Shown in pieces: positions 38,170-53,100 of a stretch of DNA of 64,000 nt. This DNA is from Microglena sp. YARC (taxonomy: Eukaryota; Chlorophyta; Chlorophyceae; Chlamydomonadales; Chlamydomonadaceae): the NCBI GenBank assembly GCA_022414725.1, contig CM039463.1:28225571-28289570 (forward strand). The letters run 5' to 3'. Within the stretch, counting starts at the first letter, position 1. Each line of letters starts with the position of its first letter. Position numbers and translations under genes: made by a program. The notes beneath the pieces were generated by a model. It had not been told where the DNA came from. It made no database searches and was given only the letters and a program-made list of their open reading frames with translations.

Positions 38170-41100
38170 ATTGTGCAGTAAAACATATGTCTGGTTACTA
38201 GTCTATAATATGGGTAAACAAGTTAAAGTGCAGTTTACACGCAGTTATATGCAGCGTCTACCAGTCAGTTGGGGATCTACCAGATCTATGGAATGTATAA
38301 CTTTATATCGCAAATCAGTAGTCATACAGAATGAAGTGTGTAACTGTATATGCATGTTCAGTAGGGTACTATAATGGAAATGTAATATAGATGCAGTGTA
38401 GGGACATACCACCGAGTATATATCAAATGCGAAGAGTGTGTAACTTATACGCAGTTATCTAAGATTAGGGATATAACAGAATGGAGTGTGTAGGATGCAG
38501 TTCAGTAGATATCAAGACCAGAATAGAAGTGTTCAAGTGATTTTTAATACAGTCTCAGTTCAGGGGATCCATACAGATGAAGTGATGTTGTTGTTGGTGT
38601 TTTACTAGTTCAGTACATACCAAACGTTAATACGTCAGAAAGGTGTCATACTGTGTATTAACGCAAAGATCAACAGTAGTAGGGATCATACCAGACCATA
38701 TGTGTGATATCAGTACATGAAAATCGCGTAACAAATTGGTAGTCATAGCCAGAAATGCGAGTGACCTTTGTACGCAGTTTCAGGGATATCATACCAGAAT
38801 AGACATTATACGATTCAGTGGATCATACCAGAATGGAAGTGTGTAACCAGTCAGTAGGATCATACCAGAATGGAAGTGTGTAACTTAATACAGTGGAGGT
38901 CAGTAGGATATACCAGAATGGAAGTGTGTAACTTAATACGCAGTTCAGTAGGGATCATACCAGAATGGAAGTGTGTAACTTAATACGCAGTTCAGTAGGA
39001 TCATACAGAATGAAGTGTGTAACTTAATACGCAGTTCAGTAGGGATTCATACCAGAATGGAAGTGTGTAACTTATATTGCAGTTCAGTAGGGATCATACC
39101 AGAATGGAAGTGTGTAACTTTATACGCAGTTCAGTAGATATTACCAGAATGGAAGTGTGTAACTTTATACGCAGTTCAGTTAGGGTATCATACCAGAATG
39201 GAAGTGTGTAACTTAATACGCAGTTCAGTAGGGACATACCAGAATGGAAGTGTGTAAATTAATACGCAGTTCAGTAGGGATCATACCAGAATGGAAGTGT
39301 GTAACTTATACGCAGTTCAGTAGGGATCATACCAGAATGGAAGTGTGTAACTTAATATGCAGTTCAGTAGGGATCATACCAGAATGGAAGTGTGTAACTT
39401 ATACGCAGTTCAGTAGGGATCATACCAGAATGGAAGTGTGTAACTTTAATACGCAGTTCAGTAGGGATCATTACCAGAATGGAAGTGTGTAACTTAATAC
39501 GCAGTTTCAGTAGGGATCATACCAGAATGGAAGTGTGTAAACTTAATACGCAGTTCAGTAGGGATCATACCAGAATGAAGTGTGTAACTTAAGAATACGC
39601 AGTTCAGTAGGGATCATACCAGAATGGAAGTGTGTAACTTAATACGCAGTTCAGTAGGGATCATACCAGAATGGAAGTGTGTAACTTTTCAGACGCAGTT
39701 CAGTAGGATCATACCAGAATGGAAGTGTGTAACTTTAGTATACATACCAGCAGTTCAGTAGGGATCATACCAGAATGGAAGTGTGTAACTTAATACGCAG
39801 TTCAGTAGGGATCATACCAGAATGGAAGTGTGTAACTAATACGCAGTTCAGTAGGGATCATACCAGAATGGAAGTGTGTAACTTAATACGCAGTTCAGTA
39901 GGGATCATACCAGAATGGAAGTGTGTAACCGCAGTTCAGTAGGGATCATACCAGTTCAAGGAAGGAATGGAAGTGTGTTACTTATACGCAGTTCAGTAGG
40001 ATCATACCAGAATGGGAAGTGTGTCAACTTGGAAGTCGCAGTTCAGTTCAGGGATCATACCAGAATGGAAGTGTGTAACTTAATACGCAGTTCAGTAGGG
40101 ATCATACCAGAATGGAAGTGTGTAACTCATACCAGAATACGCAGTTCAGTAGGGATCATACCAGAATGGAAGTGTGTAAACTTAATACGCAGTTCCAGTA
40201 GGGATCATAAGTAGATCCAGAATGGAAGTGTGTAACTTTATACGCAGTTCAGTAGGATCATACCAGAATGGAAGTGTGTAACTTTATACGCAGTTCAGTA
40301 GGGATATATAGAATGTGTGTAACTGTATATGCAGTTCAGTAGGGATCATACCAGAATGGAAGTGTGTAACTTAATACGCAGTTCAGTAGGGAATTCATAC
40401 CAGAATGAAGTGTGTAACTTTAATACGCAGTTCAGTAGGATCATACCAGAATGGAAGTGTGTAACTTAATACGCAGTTCAGTAGGGATCATACCAGAATG
40501 GAAGTGTGTAACTTAATACGCAGTTCAGTAGGGATCATACCAGATGATGGAAGTGGATGTAACTTATACGCAGTTAGTAGGGATCATACCAGAATGGAAG
40601 TGTGTAACTTAATACGCAGTTCAGTAGGGATCATACCAGAATGGAAGTGTGTAACTTTATACGCAGTTCAGTAGGGATCATACCAGAATGGAAGTGTGTA
40701 ACTTTATACGCAGTTCAGTAGGGATCATACCAGAATGGAAGTGTGTAACTTAATATGCAGTTCAGTAGGACATAGGGATTCATACCAGAATGGAAGTGTG
40801 TAACTTAATACGCAGTTCAGTAGGGATCATACCAGAATGGAAGTGTGTAACTTAATACGCAGTTCAGTAGGGATCATACCAGAATGGAAGTGTGTAACTG
40901 TATATGCAGTTCAGTAGGGATCATACCAGAATGGAAGTGTGTAACTTTATACGCAGTTCAGTAGGGATCATACCAGAATGGAAGTGTGTAACTTAATACG
41001 CAGTTCAGTAGGATCATACCAGAATGGAAGTGTGTAACTTAATACGCAGTTCAGTAGGGATCATACCAGAATGGAAGTGTGTAAACATATACAGCAGTTC

Positions 41101-44100
41101 AGTAGGGATCATACCAGAATGGAAGTGTGTAACTATACGCAGTTCAGTAGGATCATACCAGAATGGAAGTGTGAACTTATACGCAGTTCAGTAGGGATCA
41201 TACCAGAATGGAAGTGTGTAACTATATATGCAGTTCAGTAGGGATCATACCAGAATGGAAGTGTGTAACTTAATACGCAGTTCAGTAGGGATCATACCAG
41301 AATGGAAGTGTGTAACTTAATACGCAGTTCAGTAGGGATCATACCAGAATGGAATGTGTACTTTACGCAGTTCAGTAGGAATCATACCAGAATGGAAGTG
41401 TGTACTTAATACGCAGTTAGAAGGAGTGTGTAACAGTAGGGCATCATACCAGAATGGAAGTGTGTAACTTATACAGCAGTTCAGTAGGATCATACCAGAT
41501 GGAAGTGTGTAACTTAATACGCAGTACCAGCAGTTAGTACATACCAGAATGGAAGTGTGTAACTTAATACGCAGCAGTTCAGTAGGGAATACGAATGGAA
41601 GTGTGTAACTTAATACGCAGTTCCAGGGAGGGATCATACCAGAATGGAAGTGTGTACGCAGTTCAGTAGGGATCATACCAGAATGGAAGTGTTTAACTTT
41701 ATACGCAGTTCAGTAGGGATCAGAATGGAAGTGTGTAACTTATTGCAGTTCATGCTAATATGCAGTTCAGTACGAATGGAGTGTGTAACTTAATACGCAG
41801 TCAGTAGGATCATACCAGAATGGAAGTGTGTAACTTATACGCAGTTCAGTATATACCAGAATGGAAGTGTGTAACCATTCAGTAGGGATCATCCAGAATG
41901 GAGTGTGTAACGCAGTTCAGTAGGGATCATACCAGAATGGAAGTGTGTAACTTAGCAGTTCAGTAGGGATCATACCGAATGGAAGTGTGTAACTTTATAC
42001 GCAGTTCAGTAGGGATCATACCAGAATGGAAGTGTGTAACTTAATACGCAGTTCAGTAGGGATCATACCAGAATGGAAGTGTGTACTAATACGCAGTTCA
42101 GTAGATCATACCAGAATGGAAGTGTGTAACTTAATACGCAGTTCAGTAGGGATCATACCAGAATGGAAGTGTGTAACTTAATACGCAGTTCAGTAGGGAT
42201 TCATACCAGAATGGAAGTGTGTAACTTAATAGGGATCATACCAGAATGAAGTCAGTTCAGTAGGGATCATACCAGAATGGAAGTGTGTAACATTATACGC
42301 AGTTCAGTAGGGATCATACCAGAATGGAAGTGTGTAACTGTATATGCAGTTCAGTAGGGATCATACCAGAATGGAAGTGTGTAACTTAATACGCAGTTCA
42401 GTAGGGATCATACCAGAATGGAAGTGTGTAACTTAATACGCAGTTCAGTAGGGATCATACAGAATGGAAGTGTGTAACTTAATTCACGAATGAAGTGTGT
42501 AACAGTTTCAGTAGGATCATACCAGAATGGAAGTGTGTAACTTATATACGCAGTTCAGTAGGGATCATACCAGAATGGAAGTGTGTAACTTATACGAGTT
42601 CAGTAGGGATCATACCAGAATGGAAGTGTGTAACTTAATACGCAGTTCAGTAGGGATCATACCAGAATGGAAGTGTGTAACTTAATACGCAGTTCAGTAG
42701 GGATCATACCAGAATGGAAGTGTGTAACTATATATGCAGTTCAGTAGGGATCATACCAGAATGGAAGTGTGTAACTTAATACGCAGTTCAGTAGGGATCA
42801 TACCAGAATGGAAGTGTGTAACTTAATATATGCAGTTCAGTAGGGATCATACCAGAATGGAAGTGTGTAACTTAATACGCAGTTCAGTAGGGATCATACC
42901 AGAATGGAAGTGTGTAACTATATATGCAGTTCAGTAGGGGATCACATATATGTTCAGTAGAATCAGTAGATTCATACCAGAATGGAAGTGTGTAACTTAT
43001 ACGCAGTTCAGTAGGGATCATACCAGAATGGAAGTGTGTAACATATTGCAGTTCAGTAGGGATCATACCAGAATGGAAGTGTGTAACTTAATACGCAGTT
43101 CAGTAGGGATCATACCAGAATGGAAGTGTGTAACTTTATACGCAGTTCAGTAGGGATCATACCAGAATGGAAGTGTGTAACTTGATACGCAGTTCAGTAG
43201 GGATCATACCAGAATGGAAGTGTGTAACTTAATACGCAGTTCAGTAGGGATGGTAACATACCCAGAATGGAAGTGTGTAACTTAATCATTACGCAGTTCA
43301 GTAGGGATCATACCAGAATGGAAGTGTGTAACTTAATACGCAGTTCAGTAGGGATCATACCAGAATGGAAGTGTGTAACTTAATACGCAGTTTCAGTAGG
43401 GATCATACAGAATGGAAGTGTGTAACTTAATACGCAGTTCAGTAGGGATCATACCAGAATGGAAGTGTGTAACTTTATACGCAGTTCAGTAGGGATCATA
43501 CCAGAATGGAAGTGTGTAACTTTATACGCAGTTCAGTAGGGATCATACCAGAATGGAAGTGTGTAACTATATATGCAGTTCAGTAGGGATCATACCAGAA
43601 TGGAAGTGTGTAACTTAATACGCAGTTCAGTAGGGATCATACCAGAATGGAAGTGTGTAACTCATACCAGAATGAAGTGTGTTAACAGCAGTTCAGTAGG
43701 GATCATACCAGAATGGAAGTGTGTAACTGGAAGTAATACGCAGTTCAGTAGGGATCATACCAGAATGGAAGTGTGTAACTTTATACGCAGTTCAGTAGGG
43801 ATCATACCAGAATGGAAGTGTGTAACTTATAGTAACGCAGTTCAGTAGGGATCATACCAGAATGGAAGTGTGTGTTCAAGGATCTTAATACGCAGTTCAG
43901 TAGGGATCATACCAGAATGGAAGTGTGTAACTTAATACGCAGTTCATACAGTAGGGATCATACCAGAATGGAAGTGTGTAACTTAATACGCAGTTCAGTA
44001 GGGATCATACCAGAATGGAAGTGTGTAACTTTATACGCAGTTCAGTAGGGATCATACCAGAATGGAAGTGTGTAACTTAATACGCAGTTCAGTAGGGATC

Positions 44101-47100
44101 ATACCAGAATGGAAGTGTGTAACTTAATACGCAGTTCAGTAGGGATCATACCAGAATGGAAGTGTGTAACTTAATACGCAGTTCAGTAGGGATCATACCA
44201 GAATGGAAGTGTGTAACTTAATACGCAGTTCAGTAGGGATCATACCAGAATGGAAGTGTGTAACTTTAATACGCAGTTCAGTAGGATCATACCAGAATGG
44301 AAGTGTGTAACTTAATACGCAGTTCAGTAGGGATCATACCAGAATGGAAGTGTGTAACTTAATACGCAGTTCAGTAGGGATCATACCAGAATGAAGTGAG
44401 TTCAGTATGTGTGTAACTTAATACGCAGTTCAGTAGGGATCATACCAGAATGGAAGTGTGTAACTAATACGCAGTTCAGTAGGGATCATACCAGAATGGA
44501 AGTGTGTAACTTAATACGCAGTTCAGTAGGGATCATACCAGAATGGAAGTGTGTAACTTTATACGCAGTTCAGTAGGATCATACCAGAATGGAAGTGTGT
44601 AACTTAATACGCAGTTCAGTAGGGATCATACCAGAATGGAAGTGTGTAACTTAATACGCAGTTCAGTAGGGATCATACCAGAAATGGAAGTGTGTAACTT
44701 AATACGCAGTTCAGTAGGGATCATACCAGAATGGAAGTGTGTAACTTTAATACGCAGTTCAGTAGGGATCATACCAGAATGGAAGTGTGTAACTTATACA
44801 GCAGTTCAGTAGGGATCATACCAGAATGGAAGTGTGGTAACTAATACGCAGTTCAGTAGGGATCATACCAGAATGGAAGTGTGTAACTTAATACGCAGTT
44901 CAGTAGGGATCATACCAGAATGGAAGTGTGTAACTTAATACGCAGTTCAGTAGGATCATACCAGAATGGAAGTGTGTAACTTATATACGCAGTTCAGTAG
45001 GGATCATACCAGAATGGAAGTGTGTAACTTAATACGCAGTTCAGTAGGGATCATACCAGAAATGGAAGTGTGTTAACTTAATACGCAGTTCAGTAGGGAT
45101 CATACCAGAATGGAAGTGTGTAACTTTATACGCAGTTCAGTAGGGATCATACCAGAATGGAAGTGTGTAACTTTATACGCAGTTCAGTAGGGATCATACC
45201 AGAATGGAAGTGTGTAACTTAATACGCAGTTCAGTAGGATCATACCAGAATGGAAGTGTGTAACTTTATACGCAGTTCAGTAGGGATCATACCAGAATGG
45301 AAGTGTGTAACTTAATACGCAGTTCAGTAGGGATCATACCAGAATGGAAGTTGTGTAACTTTATACGCAGTTCAGTAGGGATCATACCAGAATGGAAGTG
45401 TGTAACTTTATACGCAGTTCAGTAGGGATCATACCAGAATGGAAGTGTGTAACTTAATACGCAGTTCAGTAGGGATCATACCAGAATGGAAGTGTGTAAC
45501 TTAATACGCAGTTCAGTAGGGATCATACCAGAATGGAAGTGTGTAACTTTATACGCAGTTCAGTAGGGATCATACCAGAATGGAAGTGTGTAACTTAATA
45601 CGCAGTTCAGTAGGGATCATACCAGAATGGAAGTGTGTAACTTATATACGCAGTTCAGTAGGGATCATACCAGAATGGAAGTGTGTAACTTAATACGCAG
45701 TTCAGTAGGGATCATACCAGAATGGAAGTGTGTAACTTATACGCAGTTCAGTAGGGATCATACCAGAATGAAGTGTGTAACTTTATACGCAGTTCAGTAG
45801 GGATCATACCAGAATGGAAAGTGTGTAACTTAATACGCAGTTCAGTAGGGATCATACCAGAATGGAAGTGTGTAACTTAATACGCAGTTCAGTAGGGATC
45901 ATACCAGAATGGAAGTGTGTAACTATATACGCAGTTCAGTAGGGATCATACCAGAATGGAAGTGTGTAACTTAATACGCAGTTCAGTAGGGATCAATACC
46001 AGAATGGAAGTGTGTAACTTAATACGCAGTTCAGTAGGGATCATACCAGAATGGAAGTGTGTAACTTAATACGCAGTTCAGTAGGGATCATACCAGAATG
46101 GAAGTGTGTAACTTAATACGCAGTTCAGTAGGGATCATACCAGAATGGAAGTGTGTAACTTAATACGCAGTTCAGTAGGGATCATACCAGAATGGAAGTG
46201 TGTAACTATATATGCAGTTCAGTAGGGATCATACCAGAATGGAAGTGTGTAACTTAATACGCAGTTCAGTAGGGATCATACCAGAATGGAAGTGTGTAAC
46301 TAATATACGCAGTTCAGTAGGGATCATACCAGAATGGAAGTGTGTAACTTAATACGCAGTTCAGTAGGGATCATACCAGAATGGAAGTGTGTAACTTTAT
46401 ACGCAGTTCAGTAGGGATCATACCAGAATGGAAGTGTGTAACTTAATACGCAGTTCAGTAGGGATCATACCAGAATGGAAGTGTGTAACTTAATACGCAG
46501 TTCAGTAGGGATCATACCAGAATGGAAGTGTGTAACTTTATACGCAGTTCAGTAGGGATCATACCAGAATGGAAGTGTGTAACTTAATACGCAGTTCAGT
46601 AGGGATCATACCAGAATGGAAGTGTGTAACTTAATACGCAGTTCAGTAGGGATCATACCAGAATGAAGTGTGTAACTTAATACGCAGTTCAGTAGGGATC
46701 ATACCAGAATGGAAGTGTGTAACTTAATACGCAGTTCAGTAGGGATCATACCAGAATGAAGTGTGTAACTTAATAACGCAGTTCAGTAGGGATCATACCA
46801 GAATGGAAGTGTGTAACTTAATACGCAGTTCAGTAGGGATCATACCAGAATGGAAGTGTGTAACTTAATACGCAGTTCAGTAGGGATCATACCAGAATGG
46901 AAGTGTGTAACTTAATACGCAGTTCAGTAGGGATCATACCAGAATGGAAGTGTGTAACTTAATACGCAGTTCAGTAGGGATCATACCAGAATGGAAGTGT
47001 GTAAACTTATACGCAGTTCAGTAGGGATCATACCAGAATGGAAGTGTGTAACTTAATACGCAGTTCAGTAGGGATCATACCAGAATGGAAGTGTGTAACT

Positions 47101-50100
47101 TAATATCGCAGTTCAGTAGGGATCATACCAGAATGGAAGTGTGTAACTTAATACGCAGTTCAGTAGGGATCATACCAGAATGGAAGTGTGTAACTTAATA
47201 CGCAGTTCAGTAGGGATCATACCAGAATGGAAGTGTGTAACTTAATACGCAGTTCAGTAGGGATCATACCAGAATGGAAGTGTGTAACTTAATACGCAGT
47301 TCAGTAGGGATCATACCAGAATGGAAGTGTGTAACTTAATACGCAGTTCAGTAGGGATCATACCAGAATGGAAGTGTGTAACTTAATACGCAGTTTCAGT
47401 AGGGATCATACCAGAATGGAAGTGTGTAACTTAATACGCAGTTCAGTAGGATCATACCAGAATGGAAGTGTGTAACTTAATACGCAGTTCAGTAGGGATC
47501 ATACCAGAATGGAAGTGTGTAACTTTATACGCAGTTCAGTAGGGATCATACCAGAATGGAAGTGTGTAACTTTACGCAGTTCAGTAGGGATCATACCAGA
47601 ATGGAAGTGTGTAACTTAATACGCAGTTCAGTAGGGATCATACCAGAATGGAAGTGTGTAACTTAATACGCAGTTCAGTAGGGATCATACCAGAATGGAA
47701 GTGTGTAACTTAATACGCAGTTCAGTAGGGATCATACCAGAATGGAAGTGTGTAACTTAATACGCAGTTCAGTAGGGATCATACCAGAATGGAAGTGTGT
47801 AACTTTAATACGCAGTTTCAGTAGGGATCATACCAGAATGGAAGTGTGTAACTTTAATACGCAGTTCAGTAGGGATCATACCAGAAGGAAGTGTGTAACT
47901 TAATACGCAGTTCAGTAGGGATCATACCAGAATGGAAGTGTGTAACTTTATACGCAGTTCAGTAGGGATCATACCAGAATGGAAGTGTGTAACTTAATAC
48001 GCAGTTCAGTAGGGATCATACCAGAATGGAAGTGTGTAACTTAATACGCAGTTCAGTAGGGATCATACCAGAATGGAAGTGTGTAACTTAATACGCAGTT
48101 CAGTAGGGATCATACAGAATGGAAGTGTGTAACTTAATACGCAGTTCAGTAGGGATCATACCAGAATGGAAGTGTGTAACTTAATACGCAGTTCAGTAGG
48201 GATCATACCAGAATGGAAGTGTGTAACTTAATACGCAGTTCAGTAGGGATCATACCAGAATGGAAGTGTGTAACTTAATACGCAGTTCAGTAGGGATCAT
48301 ACCAGAATGGAAGTGTGTAACTTAATACGCAGTTCAGTAGGGATCATACCAGAATGGAAGTGTGTAACTTAATACGCAGTTCAGTAGGGATCATACCAGA
48401 ATGGAAGTGTGTAACTTAATACGCAGTTCAGTAGGGATCATACCAGAATGGAAGTGTGTAACTTAATACGCAGTTCAGTAGGGATCATACCAGAATGGAA
48501 GTGTGTAACTTAATACGCAGTTCAGTAGGGATCATACCAGAATGGAAGTGTGTAACTTAATACGCAGTTCAGTAGGGATCATACCAGAATGGAAGTGTGT
48601 AACTTAATACGCAGTTCAGTAGGGATCATACCAGAATGGAAGTGTGTAACTTAATACGCAGTTCAGTAGGGATCATACCAGAATGGAAGTGTGTAACTTA
48701 ATACGCAGTTCAGTAGGGATCATACCAGAATGGAAGTGTGTAACTTAATACGCAGTTCAGTAGGGATCATACCAGAATGGAAGTGTGTACTTAATACGCA
48801 GTTCAGTAGGGATCATACCAGAATGGAAGTGTGTAACTTAATACGCAGTTCAGTAGGGATCATACCAGAATGGAAGTGTGTAACTTAATACGCAGTTCAG
48901 TAGGGATCATACCAGAATGGAAGTGTGTAACTTAATACGCAGTTCAGTAGGGATCATACCAGAATGGAAGTGTGTAACTTAATACGCAGTTCAGTAGGGA
49001 TCATACCAGAATGGAAGTGTGTAACTTAATACGCAGTTCAGTAGGGATCATACCAGAATGGAAGTGTGTAACTTAATACGCAGTTCAGTAGGGATCATAC
49101 CAGAATGGAAGTGTGTAACTTATACGCAGTTCAGTAGGGATCATACCAGAATGGAAGTGTGTAACTTAATACGCAGTTCAGTAGGGATCATACCAGAATG
49201 GAAGTGTGTAACTTAATACGCAGTTCAGTAGGGATCATACCAGAATGGAAGTGTGTAACTTAATACGCAGTTCAGTAGGGATCATACCAGAATGGAAGTG
49301 TGTAACTTAATACGCAGTTCAGTAGGGATCATACCAGAATGGAAGTGTGTAACTTAATACGCAGTTCAGTAGGGATCATACCAGAATGGAAGTGTGTAAC
49401 TTAATACGCAGTTCAGTAGGGATCATACCAGAATGGAAGTGTGTAACTTAATACGCAGTTCAGTAGGGATCATACCAGAATGGAAGTGTGTAACTTAATA
49501 CGCAGTTCAGTAGGGATCATACCAGAATGGAAGTGTGTAACTTAATACGCAGTTCAGTAGGGATCATACCAGAATGGAAGTGTGTAACTTAATACGCAGT
49601 TCAGTAGGGATCATACCAGAATGGAAGTGTGTAACTTAATACGCAGTTCAGTAGGGATCATACCAGAATGGAAGTGTGTAACTTAATACGCAGTTCAGTA
49701 GGGATCATACCAGAATGGAAGTGTGTAACTTAATACGCAGTTCAGTAGGGATCATACCAGAATGGAAGTGTGTAACTTAATACGCAGTTCAGTAGGGATC
49801 ATACCAGAATGGAAGTGTGTAACTTAATACGCAGTTCAGTAGGGATCATACCAGAATGGAAGTGTGTAACTTAATACGCAGTTCAGTAGGGATCATACCA
49901 GAATGGAAGTGTGTAACTTAATACGCAGTTCAGTAGGGATCATACCAGAATGGAAGTGTGTAACTTAATACGCAGTTCAGTAGGGATCATACCAGAATGG
50001 AAGTGTGTAACTTAATACGCAGTTCAGTAGGGATCATACCAGAATGGAAGTGTGTAACTTAATACGCAGTTCAGTAGGGATCATACCAGAATGGAAGTGT

Positions 50101-53100
50101 GTAACTTAATACGCAGTTCAGTAGGGATCATACCAGAATGGAAGTGTGTAACTTAATACGCAGTTCAGTAGGGATCATACCAGAATGGAAGTGTGTAACT
50201 TAATACGCAGTTCAGTAGGGATCATACCAGAATGGAAGTGTGTAACTTAATACGCAGTTCAGTAGGGATCATACCAGAATGGAAGTGTGTAACTTAATAC
50301 GCAGTTCAGTAGGGATCATACCAGAATGGAAGTGTGTAACTTAATACGCAGTTCAGTAGGGATCATACCAGAATGGAAGTGTGTAACTTAATACGCAGTT
50401 CAGTAGGGATCATACCAGAATGGAAGTGTGTAACTTAATACGCAGTTCAGTAGGGATCATACCAGAATGGAAGTGTGTAACTTAATACGCAGTTCAGTAG
50501 GGATCATACCAGAATGGAAGTGTGTAACTTAATACGCAGTTCAGTAGGGATCATACCAGAATGGAAGTGTGTAACTTAATACGCAGTTCAGTAGGGATCA
50601 TACCAGAATGGAAGTGTGTAACTTAATACGCAGTTCAGTAGGGATCATACCAGAATGGAAGTGTGTAACTTAATACGCAGTTCAGTAGGGATCATACCAG
50701 AATGGAAGTGTGTAACTTAATACGCAGTTCAGTAGGGATCATACCAGAATGGAAGTGTGTAACTTAATACGCAGTTCAGTAGGGATCATACCAGAATGGA
50801 AGTGTGTAACTTAATACGCAGTTCAGTAGGGATCATACCAGAATGGAAGTGTGTAACTTAATACGCAGTTCAGTAGGGATCATACCAGAATGGAAGTGTG
50901 TAACTTAATACGCAGTTCAGTAGGGATCATACCAGAATGGAAGTGTGTAACTTAATACGCAGTTCAGTAGGGATCATACCAGAATGGAAGTGTGTAACTT
51001 AATACGCAGTTCAGTAGGGATCATACCAGAATGGAAGTGTGTAACTTAATACGCAGTTCAGTAGGGATCATACCAGAATGGAAGTGTGTAACTTAATACG
51101 CAGTTCAGTAGGGATCATACCAGAATGGAAGTGTGTAACTTAATACGCAGTTCAGTAGGGATCATACCAGAATGGAAGTGTGTAACTTAATACGCAGTTC
51201 AGTAGGGATCATACCAGAATGGAAGTGTGTAACTTAATACGCAGTTCAGTAGGGATCATACCAGAATGGAAGTGTGTAACTTAATACGCAGTTCAGTAGG
51301 GATCATACCAGAATGGAAGTGTGTAACTTAATACGCAGTTCAGTAGGGATCATACCAGAATGGAAGTGTGTAACTTAATACGCAGTTCAGTAGGGATCAT
51401 ACCAGAATGGAAGTGTGTAACTTAATACGCAGTTCAGTAGGGATCATACCAGAATGGAAGTGTGTAACTTAATACGCAGTTCAGTAGGGATCATACCAGA
51501 ATGGAAGTGTGTAACTTAATACGCAGTTCAGTAGGGATCATACCAGAATGGAAGTGTGTAACTTAATACGCAGTTCAGTAGGGATCATACCAGAATGGAA
51601 GTGTGTAACTTAATACGCAGTTCAGTAGGGATCATACCAGAATGGAAGTGTGTAACTTAATACGCAGTTCAGTAGGGATCATACCAGAATGGAAGTGTGT
51701 AACTTATACGCAGTTCAGTAGGGATCATACCAGAATGGAAGTGTGTAACTTAATACGCAGTTCAGTAGGGATCATACCAGAATGGAAGTGTGTAACTTAA
51801 TACGCAGTTCAGTAGGGATCATACCAGAATGGAAGTGTGTAACTTATATACGCAGTTCAGTAGGGATCATACCAGAATGGAAGTGTGTAACTTAATACGC
51901 AGTTCAGTAGGGATCATACCAGAATGGAAGTGTGTAACTTAATACGCAGTTCAGTAGGGATCATACCAGAATGGAAGTGTGTAACTTAATACGCAGTTCA
52001 GTAGGGATCATACCAGAATGGAAGTGTGTAACTTAATACGCAGTTCAGTAGGGATCATACCAGAATGGAAGTGTGTAACTTAATACGCAGTTCAGTAGGG
52101 ATCATACCAGAATGGAAGTGTGTAACTTAATACGCAGTTCAGTAGGGATCATACCAGAATGGAAGTGTGTAACTTATATACGCAGTTCAGTAGGGATCAT
52201 ACCAGAATGGAAGTGTGTAACTTAATACGCAGTTCAGTAGGGATCATACCAGAATGGAAGTGTGTAACTTAATACGCAGTTCAGTAGGGATCATACCAGA
52301 ATGGAAGTGTGTAACTTAATACGCAGTTCAGTAGGGATCATACCAGAATGGAAGTGTGTAACTTAATACGCAGTTCAGTAGGGATCATACCAGAATGGAA
52401 GTGTGTAACTTAATACGCAGTTCAGTAGGGATCATACCAGAATGGAAGTGTGTAACTTATATACGCAGTTCAGTAGGGATCATACCAGAATGGAAGTGTG
52501 TAACTTAATACGCAGTTCAGTAGGGATCATACCAGAATGGAAGTGTGTAACTTATATAGCAGTTCAGTAGGGATCATACCAGAATGGAAGTGTGTAACTT
52601 AATACGCAGTTCAGTAGGGATCATACCAGAATGGAAGTGTGTAACTTAATACGCAGTTCAGTAGGGATCATACCAGAATGGAAGTGTGTAACTTAATACG
52701 CAGTTCAGTAGGGATCATACCAGAATGGAAGTGTGTAACTTAATACGCAGTTCAGTAGGGATCATACCAGAATGGAAGTGTGTAACTTAATACGCAGTTC
52801 AGTAGGGATCATACCAGAATGGAAGTGTGTAACTTAATACGCAGTTCAGTAGGGATCATACCAGAATGGAAGTGTGTAACTTAATGCAGTTCAGTAGGGA
52901 TCATACCAGAATGGAAGTGTGTAACTTAATACGCAGTTCAGTAGGGATCATACCAGAATGGAAGTGTGTAACTTATATACGCAGTTCAGTAGGGATCATA
53001 CCAGAATGGAAGTGTGTAACTTAATACGCAGTTCAGTAGGGATCATACCAGAATGGAAGTGTGTAACTTAATACGCAGTTCAGTAGGGATCATACCAGAA

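Noticed and set aside
39244..43848. ORFs of 60-115 codons in the satellite
   Set aside because: They exist only where indels or unit variants remove stops; composition is pure repeat.
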